Below are positions 1 through 5,496 of a stretch of DNA of 5,496 nt, one piece after another. Origin of the DNA: Acidobacteriota bacterium (GTDB lineage: Bacteria; Acidobacteriota; Terriglobia; Terriglobales; Acidobacteriaceae); the NCBI GenBank assembly GCA_021810735.1, contig JAJZIF010000293.1:1-5496 (forward strand), given 5' to 3'. How positions within the stretch are numbered: position 1 is the stretch's first letter; the number at the start of each line of letters is the position of its first letter. A model generated the notes under the pieces. That model was not told the origin of the DNA, ran no database searches, and worked only from the letters and a program-made list of their open reading frames with translations. The position numbers were made by a program, and so were the translations under genes.

Positions 1-1445
1 CTGTGTGCAGCAGCGGTGGCTGCATTCAGAACCCAGCCCGGAGCAATGCCCAGGAGCAGCGTGAAAACTCCTGCCGCCAGCACGGCTGCCGACGTGGCCA
101 TCGTCCACGGTGCGGCAATCTTCAAACCGGACGCGCCATTCCGGCTCGACGGCGACTGCGCCAGGCTCACCGCGAAACGAAGATAGTACGCCGAGGCAAT
201 TCCAGAGTTGACCAGACCGATCAGCACCAGCCATGCAGCACCGCCCTGCATCGCCGTCGTGAACGAATAGAACTTGGCGAAAAATCCGCCGGTAAACGGA
301 ATCCCGATCAGCGAGATCAGGAAGAGCAGCATCAGGCCGCCTGACAGCGGCGACTGATAGAGGACGCCTCGATAATCCGCGATTGTCGATCTCTGCTCGT
401 CATAGCCGGAAACCATCGTCATCAGCGCAAAGATCCCTACATTCATCGCAGCGTATGCGGCGGTGTAGAAACCGATTGCCGCCACCGGTTCGCTGCCGGT
501 TCCCGCAAGCGCCGCCAGCAGATACCCGGCATGCGCAATCGATGAATAGGCCAGCATGCGTTTGACATTCTGCTGCCGAAGCGCAGCCAGGTTGCCCACC
601 GTCATTGAAATCACTGCCACCACCCACATCAGCGGCATCCACAACGGATGCAGCAGCGGGAAAACCCCATAGAGCAGGCGAATGATGAGCGCGAAGGCAG
701 CCACTTTCGGAGCCGTGCTCATCAGCGCCACCACAGGTGTCGGCGCGCCTTCATACACATCAGGTGTCCACACATGGAACGGCGCGGCTGAAACCTTAAA
801 CAACACGCCCACCATCATCAGCGCAAAGGCAGCCAGCACCAGCACATGCGAGCGTGCCGCCGGCAGCAGCGTGGCAATCTCCTGCACCTGCGTTGTGCCG
901 GTTGCGCCAAATACCATCGCAATTCCGTAGAGCAGAAACGCCGTGGCAAACGACCCAAGCAGAAAATACTTGATCGCAGACTCAGGCCCTTTGCCCGTAT
1001 TCTTGCGGTAACCCGCCAGCACATACGTCGCGATCGAGGAGATTTCCAAGGCAATGAAGACCACCAGAAGCTCGACGGCTGAGGTCAGCAGGCACATGCC
1101 CACCGCACCAAAGACCATCAGCGCAAAGTACTCTCCCACATGATGCTGGTCGGCAGGAAGTGTATCGATCGAAAGCAAAATCGCCACCAGCACAATGCCG
1201 CAGATCAGTACATGGAAAAAATTGGAAAAAGCATCCGTCTGAACCGTGCCGAAGAAGGCCGTTCCGGCGGGAAGCGTGTATTGCCAGAGGCTTGCGCCAA
1301 GAGCAGTTGTCACGCCCAGCGCCGCCAGCCATCCCAGGGGTCTTCGGCTGGAGCGCACCGACATCGAAGCGTCCATCAGCATCACCAGAACGCCGGTCAG
1401 GGTCAGAACTACTTCCGGAAGAATACGAAAGATATCGGGAGTCAT
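1..1445 (-). CDS. nuoN: NADH-quinone oxidoreductase subunit N (3' end outside window)
   Basis: Antiporter-like membrane subunit of complex I, one of three proton channels of the membrane arm. I translated it codon by codon from the ATG at 1445-1443: 481 residues are open to the window edge with no stop or frameshift. Family members are about 480-500 residues, so only a short C-terminal tail is missing. About 14 hydrophobic helices are expected. Visible channel residues are E134 (in FIALEISS), K217 (in LFKVSAAPFHVW), K247 (in STAPKVAAF) and K391 (in FFAKFYSF). They match E133, K217, K247 and K395 of E. coli NuoN as I recall them. The TM7 motif HVWTPDVYEGAPTP (224-237) and the following AYSSIAHAGY (299-308, with H305) are typical. 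The start overlaps the nuoM stop as ATGA, with a good Shine-Dalgarno just upstream, so translational coupling to nuoM is likely. The frame is missed by ORF callers that require a stop, because it runs off the left edge. Confidence 0.96.
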   Translation of the reverse strand, partial: MTPDIFRILPEVVLTLTGVLVMLMDASMSVRSSRRPLGWLAALGVTTALGASLWQYTLPAGTAFFGTVQTDAFSNFFHVLICGIVLVAILLSIDTLPADQHHVGEYFALMVFGAVGMCLLTSAVELLVVFIALEISSIATYVLAGYRKNTGKGPESAIKYFLLGSFATAFLLYGIAMVFGATGTTQVQEIATLLPAARSHVLVLAAFALMMVGVLFKVSAAPFHVWTPDVYEGAPTPVVALMSTAPKVAAFALIIRLLYGVFPLLHPLWMPLMWVVAVISMTVGNLAALRQQNVKRMLAYSSIAHAGYLLAALAGTGSEPVAAIGFYTAAYAAMNVGIFALMTMVSGYDEQRSTIADYRGVLYQSPLSGGLMLLFLISLIGIPFTGGFFAKFYSFTTAMQGGAAWLVLIGLVNSGIASAYYLRFAVSLAQSPSSRNGASGLKIAAPWTMATSAAVLAAGVFTLLLGIAPGWVLNAATAAAH

Positions 1446-2989
1446 CGACGCTCTCCCATGTCATTGAATTTCATCGTTCCGGACTCCGGCAGAATTGGCT
1501 TGCTGCCAATTGAGGGAACGGATTGGATTGCGGTCTGCAATGCAGACTGCATCCCATCCGTCCATATCTTTGGCTGGACGCCTATCGCCAGCATCAACAC
1601 CGCCAGCACCGCCACCGTCAGCGTCTCGCCCCCATTTAGCTCTCGCACGGTCGCTCTATTTGCCTCCGTGGAAGCAGGGCCAAGAAATATCTTCTGAATC
1701 GCTCCCAGCATATATGCCGCGCTCAGAATCACGCCCACAGCCGCCAACGCCGCCCAGCTCCGGCTCACTCCATTGAACGTTCCGGACAGCACCAGAAACT
1801 CTCCCACAAAGCCGTTCAGCAGTGGCAGGCCAATCAGCGCCAGGCTGGCAATCACACACAGCGCCGCCAGTCGCGGAGCCTGGCTCGAAGCGCCTCCGAA
1901 ATGCGTAAGCTGACTCGTCCGCGCCGAATCGTACAGCACGCCGAAGAGCAGGAAAAGCGCGGCTCCAATGATTCCTTCATTCACCGTCTGCAGCACCGCT
2001 CCGCTCATGCCCGCCAGAGTGAATCCGTATATTCCGAGAGTGCAGAAGCTGAGACTGCCCAGCGTCGCATACGCCAGTAGCTTCCAGAAATCCTTTTGCA
2101 CCAGCGCCAGCAGCGCGCCATAGAGAATCCCGATCACCGCCAGCGCGACCATCCACGGTCCGGCCTCACGCGCCAGGGCAGGGAAGAGTTCCACGTGAAA
2201 ACGAATCAGCGAATACAGGCCAAGTTTTCCTGCGACAATCATCGCAATCGCCACCGGAGCTTCTGAAAAGGTGTCGGCCAGCCACCCATGCAGACCCAGC
2301 ACCGGAACCTTTACGGCAAAAGCGACCAGAAATGCGATCGATACCCAGGCAAGCTGCCATCCTGGCAAAGTTCCACCGGCAATCGCTGCCTTCAGACTCG
2401 CATAATCGAACGTTCCTGTATGCGCATAGAGCCACAGCAGCGCAACTAGCAGAGGCGCCGAGGGAATGAACGTGTACAGAAAGAACCGAATGGCGGCTTT
2501 GGTTGCGGAAGAATCCCCCGTATTCCGTCCAAACATCGCTGTCAGGATTGCGATCGGGATCAGAGAAAGCTCCCAGAATCCGTAATAGAGCATCAGATCG
2601 AGCGAGACGAAGACTCCCACCATAGCCGTCTGTTGCAGAAGGAATAGGGAGTAGAAGAGCTTGCTTTTTTGCTGAATCGACTTCCAGCTTGCCATCACAC
2701 CCACCGGCGCCAGCAGTCCCACCAGCACGACCAGCCACAGCGACAGGCCATCGACGCCTACGTGATAGCGAATAGCCGGGTGACTGAGCCACGGCAGATT
2801 TTCTTCAAACTGAAATCCTGCTTGCTGGCCGACAAAATGAGCCGGAAGATGCAAGGTGCAGACAAACGTCAGCAGCGAATCCAGCAAGGCAATCCACGCA
2901 GGCAGTTTCCCCCGCTCCGGTAGCAGCAGAATCACTGCTGCGCCAGCAAGCGGTACAAGTAGTATCAAACTCAAAATCATACGATCCAT
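1442..2989 (-). CDS. nuoM: NADH-quinone oxidoreductase subunit M
   Basis: Second antiporter-like proton-channel subunit of complex I; 515 residues from the chosen ATG, against about 509 in E. coli, with about 14 hydrophobic helices. The frame is open 12 codons further upstream, but that extension ([12 protein letters not shown]) is polar and lies inside the end of nuoL. The ATG at 2989-2987, 4 nt after the nuoL stop, gives the hydrophobic N terminus expected of the family (MDRMILSLILLVPLAG); M4 is a possible alternative. Channel residues present are E140 (FWELSLIP), K227 (FAVKVPVLGLHGW), K255 (VAGKLGLYSLIRF) and E397 (NGFVGEFLVLSGTF), corresponding to the E/K/K/E set of E. coli NuoM. VQKDFWKLLAY (297-307) is also family-typical. 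Unusual points: the LPDAH-type motif reads LADTF (237-241); the position normally His in the AYSSVSH motif is S312; and the usual NHG histidine is E338. The C-terminal 35-40 residues are polar. Stop TGA 1444-1442 overlaps nuoN. Gene position makes NuoM firm; a diverged form of the subunit is the best reading. Confidence 0.94.
   Translation of the reverse strand: MDRMILSLILLVPLAGAAVILLLPERGKLPAWIALLDSLLTFVCTLHLPAHFVGQQAGFQFEENLPWLSHPAIRYHVGVDGLSLWLVVLVGLLAPVGVMASWKSIQQKSKLFYSLFLLQQTAMVGVFVSLDLMLYYGFWELSLIPIAILTAMFGRNTGDSSATKAAIRFFLYTFIPSAPLLVALLWLYAHTGTFDYASLKAAIAGGTLPGWQLAWVSIAFLVAFAVKVPVLGLHGWLADTFSEAPVAIAMIVAGKLGLYSLIRFHVELFPALAREAGPWMVALAVIGILYGALLALVQKDFWKLLAYATLGSLSFCTLGIYGFTLAGMSGAVLQTVNEGIIGAALFLLFGVLYDSARTSQLTHFGGASSQAPRLAALCVIASLALIGLPLLNGFVGEFLVLSGTFNGVSRSWAALAAVGVILSAAYMLGAIQKIFLGPASTEANRATVRELNGGETLTVAVLAVLMLAIGVQPKIWTDGMQSALQTAIQSVPSIGSKPILPESGTMKFNDMGERR
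1451..1457 (-). promoter_or_regulatory. Ribosome binding site of nuoN
   Basis: Read on the minus strand, GGGAGAG lies 5 nt before the nuoN ATG (core GGAG spaced 7 nt). It is the clearest Shine-Dalgarno in the window and lies within the last codons of nuoM. It supports the ATG at 1445-1443 as the true start, and with the ATGA overlap it suggests that ribosomes ending nuoM can re-initiate on nuoN. Confidence 0.7.
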
Positions 2990-2993
2990 GCTT

Positions 2994-4943
2994 TCACCGC
3001 ACCGCCCAGCGAATGGAATCCGCAAATCCGTTCAAATGCAGAAGCGTTCCCGCCAGTACAAACAACAGAAGCGCGGCCGCTCCTGCTGCAAGCCACGCCG
3101 CGTACGAGCGCAGATTGCCTGACTGCCAGCGCCGCAGCAACTCGCCCGACAATCCAGTTACGCCCGCAAGCATCCACGCCGAGCCTCGCACCAGAATCAG
3201 CTCGCCGATCCATCCCAGGCCAAAGCGCGCAATCCACTCAATCGGTCGCACCACTGCGCCGACATAGATCTCATCCACCCAGTATTTGTGTTCCAGCACT
3301 CGGCGCGGACCCGCCAGACCCCCTGCTGTTTCGCCAGCGGCTTTGCCCTCGCGTCCAAAGAACAGATGCGCCAGATACCAGCCAGCAATCGCCACCAGAA
3401 CCGCCAGCACGGAGAGGTATAACTCGAGGTGTCCGTCACTTCCGCTCGCCGCCTGCACCGCTCCAGTGGAAGGCGCGAGAAACGCCCCGAAGCGATCCAT
3501 GCCAACCCATCCGCCGCTGATGGAAAGCATCGCCAGCAAAACCAGCGGCAGCAGCATGATCCAGGGACTTTCATGCGCGTGTCCGTGGTGCTCCTCCGCT
3601 CGCGATTTGCCCAGGAACGTCAAATACCACAGCCGGAACATGTAGAAACTTGTCAGCAGCGCCGTCACCAGACCGACCGTCCACAAAGCCTTGCCCGTAG
3701 AACCATGCTCGAATGCCGCCGCCAGAATGGCGTCTTTCGAAAAGAATCCGGCAAATGGAAAGAATCCGGCAATCGCAAGTACGGCCGAGGTCATCGTCCA
3801 GAAAGTCACCGGCATCTGCTTCCGCAGTCCGCCCATCTTTCTCAGATCCTGCTCGCCGCCCAGCCCGTGAATCACCGAACCGGCAGCAAGGAACAGCAGT
3901 GCCTTGAAGAACGCATGCGTCATCAGGTGAAAGACAGCCGCCGAATACGCCCCCACACCGCAGCCCAGAAACATATACCCCAGCTGCGAGATCGTCGAGT
4001 AGGCCAGAACGCGCTTGATATCCGTCTGCACGATGGCGACTGTCGCCGCAAAAAACGCCGTCGCGGTTCCCAGAATCGCAACCACCAGCAGCGCAGTCGG
4101 TGAAAGATCGAAGAGTGCGTGGGAGCGCGCGATCATATACACACCGGCCGTCACCATCGTCGCGGCGTGAATCAGCGCGGAGACTGGCGTCGGACCCTCC
4201 ATAGCATCCGGAAGCCAGATGTAAAGCGGAATCTGCGCGCTCTTGCCGGTCGCGCCAAGCACCAGGCTAAGGCAGATCAGGGTCACCACTCCGGTCGACA
4301 CTCCGGGATGAGATGCGAGCTGCGCAGTAATTCCGGAAATGCTCAGCGTGCCGAAGCTTCCCAGCAGCAGAAACATCGCAATCAGGAATCCGAAATCCCC
4401 GACGCGATTCACCACAAAGGCTTTCTTGCCCGCGTCGCCCGCTGACCGGCGATCCAGGTAGAAACCAATCAATAGGTACGACGCCAGTCCGACGCCTTCC
4501 CACCCGACAAACATCAGCAGATAGTTCCCCGCCAGCACCAGCACCGTCATGAAAAACAGGAACAGATTCAGATAGGCGAAATAACGCCAGTATCCCTGCT
4601 CATCTTTCATGTAACCGACTGAATAGAGATGAATCAGAAATCCAACACCGGTAACCACCAGCAGCATCACAAGTGAGAGTTGGTCCAGCACAAAGTTGAA
4701 GCCCACATGCAAGGCCCCGACGGCAATCCAGTCCGGAAAACTGTGCTCAACCACAGGCAGCGCCATACCGGCGTGCACCAGCCAGGCGTCGTGCGCCACA
4801 ATCGCAAACGAAAGCAACGGAAACAGCAGCGCGATAAGCGAAACAATCGCCTTTGGAAGCTTGCTGCCCAACACTCCGTTGAGCAGAAAACCCGCAAAGG
4901 GAAGCAGCGCAATCAAAGGCAAAAACAGCATCGGCTCATTCAT
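2994..4943 (-). CDS. nuoL: NADH-quinone oxidoreductase subunit L
   Basis: Largest and most distal antiporter-like subunit of complex I; 649 residues (E. coli about 613). An open extension of 48 codons upstream of the chosen ATG is polar and is a shadow of nuoK, so it is rejected. The ATG at 4943-4941 gives a hydrophobic N terminus ([18 protein letters not shown]) and forms an ATGA overlap with the nuoK stop. The core of about 14 helices carries E149 ([18 protein letters not shown]), K234 ([20 protein letters not shown]), H259 ([12 protein letters not shown]), H343 and K347 ([12 protein letters not shown]) and K403 (FFSKDAILA). These correspond to the conserved TM5 Glu, TM7 Lys, TM8 His, TM11 His/Lys and TM12 Lys of the family. 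A His-rich loop (HHGHAH, 452-457) is followed by more helices. The NKYWVDE-like motif HKYWVDEIY (552-560) introduces the C-terminal region, which in NuoL forms the long lateral helix running along NuoM and NuoN, before a final membrane anchor (about 613-636). Stop TGA 2996-2994. All motifs look ordinary. Confidence 0.96.
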   Translation of the reverse strand: MNEPMLFLPLIALLPFAGFLLNGVLGSKLPKAIVSLIALLFPLLSFAIVAHDAWLVHAGMALPVVEHSFPDWIAVGALHVGFNFVLDQLSLVMLLVVTGVGFLIHLYSVGYMKDEQGYWRYFAYLNLFLFFMTVLVLAGNYLLMFVGWEGVGLASYLLIGFYLDRRSAGDAGKKAFVVNRVGDFGFLIAMFLLLGSFGTLSISGITAQLASHPGVSTGVVTLICLSLVLGATGKSAQIPLYIWLPDAMEGPTPVSALIHAATMVTAGVYMIARSHALFDLSPTALLVVAILGTATAFFAATVAIVQTDIKRVLAYSTISQLGYMFLGCGVGAYSAAVFHLMTHAFFKALLFLAAGSVIHGLGGEQDLRKMGGLRKQMPVTFWTMTSAVLAIAGFFPFAGFFSKDAILAAAFEHGSTGKALWTVGLVTALLTSFYMFRLWYLTFLGKSRAEEHHGHAHESPWIMLLPLVLLAMLSISGGWVGMDRFGAFLAPSTGAVQAASGSDGHLELYLSVLAVLVAIAGWYLAHLFFGREGKAAGETAGGLAGPRRVLEHKYWVDEIYVGAVVRPIEWIARFGLGWIGELILVRGSAWMLAGVTGLSGELLRRWQSGNLRSYAAWLAAGAAALLLFVLAGTLLHLNGFADSIRWAVR

Positions 4944-5251
4944 AGCTTCATCAGATCGATCTGGTCCACGGTCAGCGTGCCGCGCACGCGGAAGATTGAA
5001 ATGATGATGGCCAGGCCAACCGCAGCTTCCGCAGCTGCAACCATCATCACAAAGAAGACGAATATCTGGCCCTTCACCGCGTGCCATTCATGGGCAAAGG
5101 TCACAAAGCTCAGGTTCACCGCGTTCAGCATCAGCTCGATCGACATGAATACCGTAATCAGACTTCGCTTGATCAGGAAGCCGATCACACCGAGCGTGAA
5201 TAACCCCGCGCTCAACATTAGATACCAGGCAGCCGGAACCGTCATGTTCAT
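4940..5251 (-). CDS. nuoK: NADH-quinone oxidoreductase subunit K
   Basis: Small membrane subunit of complex I, related to MrpC of Mrp antiporters, sitting between NuoN and NuoJ/A/H in the membrane arm. 103 residues against a usual 100-101, with three hydrophobic helices (about 7-27, 31-52 and 62-86). The two membrane glutamates essential for coupling are present: E39 ([15 protein letters not shown]) and E75 ([14 protein letters not shown]), equivalent to E36 and E72 of E. coli. The start is ambiguous: the ATG at 5251-5249 overlaps the nuoJ stop as ATGA, while a second Met two codons on (5245-5243) would give 101 residues, closer to the family length. Purine-rich stretches upstream (AAAGGA at 5269-5264, GGGAA at 5259-5255) do not settle the choice. 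The stop TGA 4942-4940 overlaps the nuoL start. Identification is secure from length, motifs and place in the operon. Confidence 0.96.
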   Translation of the reverse strand: MNMTVPAAWYLMLSAGLFTLGVIGFLIKRSLITVFMSIELMLNAVNLSFVTFAHEWHAVKGQIFVFFVMMVAAAEAAVGLAIIISIFRVRGTLTVDQIDLMKL

Positions 5252-5496
5252 ACGTTCCCGTTATCCTTTCTGGCCAATGCAACAGCCCCCAGAATCGCAA
5301 TCAGAATCAGTACAGAGGTCAGCTCAAACGGCAGCAGAAGCTCGTGAAAGAGCACCCTGCTCAGATCCTGAGTCGTCGTCACTCCGTCGCTCAGTGAGAC
5401 CGTCCCGAAATGTTGTCCCGCTTTCAGAATCGTTGCCGCCAGCACGGCCAGAAGCACCACGACCGCAGGAAATCCTACCGTCTTCGCTGCACGACT
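5248..5496 (-). CDS. nuoJ: NADH-quinone oxidoreductase subunit J (3' part only)
   Basis: C-terminal 82 residues of NuoJ, the membrane subunit of complex I (mitochondrial ND6 counterpart) whose third helix changes conformation during turnover; that helix is outside the window. The frame is open from the right edge (first full codon begins at 5496) to the TGA at 5250-5248. Two hydrophobic helices are visible. The first follows a short polar stretch ([17 protein letters not shown]). The last lies in [24 protein letters not shown], and a positively charged tail RKDNGNV follows. The FEL-x-S-(I/V)-L-x-L-(I/V)-A-x-(V/I/L)-GA-(V/I)-x-LAR ending is the typical NuoJ C terminus. The loop between the helices (about residues 28-55) holds [15 protein letters not shown], resembling the family's segment just before the last helix. 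The GTG at 5460 is an internal Val codon, not a start. The stop overlaps the nuoK start by 4 bp. Confidence 0.93.
   Translation of the reverse strand, partial: SRAAKTVGFPAVVVLLAVLAATILKAGQHFGTVSLSDGVTTTQDLSRVLFHELLLPFELTSVLILIAILGAVALARKDNGNV
5255..5269 (-). promoter_or_regulatory. Probable ribosome binding region of nuoK
   Basis: The minus strand reads AAAGGATAACGGGAA across this stretch, inside the last codons of nuoJ. AAGGA is about 12 nt before the first nuoK ATG, rather far. GGGAA is 3 nt before the first ATG and 9 nt before the second in-frame ATG, so the site fits initiation at the second Met slightly better. It does not decide the start. Confidence 0.4.

Noticed and set aside
421..1128. 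The 12-mer ATCAGCGCAAAG repeated at 421, 817 and 1117
   Set aside because: All three copies are in the same reading frame of nuoN and encode Phe-Ala-Leu-Met with the same codons. This reflects hydrophobic composition and codon preference, not a DNA repeat element.
1215..1221. T TTT TTC heptamer in the nuoN reading frame (codons N75-F76-F77), a possible -1 slippage site leading into the open -1 frame
   Set aside because: The -1 product would be an unrelated polar tail of about 75 residues. I made no systematic search for a downstream stimulatory structure, and Asn-Phe-Phe codons produce this heptamer by chance. A conserved heptamer with a conserved downstream stem in relatives would be needed.
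982..1464. Minus-strand open frame of 160 codons overlapping the start of nuoN in the -1 frame
   Set aside because: Its product is Cys/Arg/Gly-rich and not membrane-like, whereas the nuoN frame over the same bases gives a clean NuoN sequence. It is a shadow frame.
1140..1697. Plus-strand open frame of 185 codons across the nuoM/nuoN junction
   Set aside because: No family resemblance and the composition of an antisense shadow; both genes opposite are intact and conserved.
2665..2670. Run of six T (A6 in the coding strand of nuoM) as a possible slippage site
   Set aside because: In frame it reads CAA AAA AGC, not an A AAA AAG slippery arrangement, and the nuoM frame continues normally on both sides.
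2990..3025. Upstream start for nuoM adding 12 residues
   Set aside because: The extension is polar, overlaps the end of nuoL, and spoils the hydrophobic N terminus typical of NuoM.
3429..4103. Plus-strand open frame of 224 codons opposite nuoL
   Set aside because: The translation is Arg/Gln/Ser/His-rich and of low complexity, as expected from the complement of a hydrophobic membrane gene. It has no recognisable domain, and it lies wholly inside a well-conserved gene.
4944..5087. Upstream start for nuoL adding 48 residues
   Set aside because: The extension is a polar shadow of nuoK coding sequence. The ATG in the ATGA overlap fits the family N terminus.

Overview
The window is one continuous piece of a bacterial nuo operon, the genes for respiratory complex I (proton-pumping NADH:quinone oxidoreductase). 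All genes lie on the minus strand, so transcription runs from high to low coordinates. The order is nuoJ (3' part only, entering at the right edge), nuoK, nuoL, nuoM, nuoN (nearly complete, leaving at the left edge). This is the standard J-K-L-M-N order of the membrane-arm genes.

The genes are packed with no real intergenic DNA. J/K, K/L and M/N each overlap by 4 bp as ATGA (start codon of the next gene over the TGA stop of the previous one), and L/M are separated by 4 nt. I see no promoter, terminator, RNA gene, mobile element, repeat array or CRISPR, and no plus-strand gene. The open frames on the plus strand are Arg/Pro/Ser/Gln-rich shadows of the hydrophobic genes opposite.

The products form most of the membrane arm. 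NuoL, NuoM and NuoN are the three antiporter-like proton-channel subunits. NuoK (Mrp/MrpC-like) and NuoJ lie between them and the quinone site, where conformational or electrostatic coupling is passed along the arm. Key charged residues are visible in NuoL, NuoM, NuoN and NuoK, so this looks like a functional proton-pumping complex. The oddest point is NuoM, which keeps its Glu/Lys channel residues but lacks the usual LPDAH-type motif in TM7 and the two usual TM histidines further on.

The organism is a bacterium with moderately high GC (high fifties by eye) and an aerobic or otherwise respiratory metabolism. The wording of NuoN and NuoL reminds me of Acidobacteriota (Terriglobia). That is recollection of family sequences, not a search, and is only moderately secure. 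I find no undescribed system here: it is an ordinary core-metabolism region with one divergent subunit worth checking.
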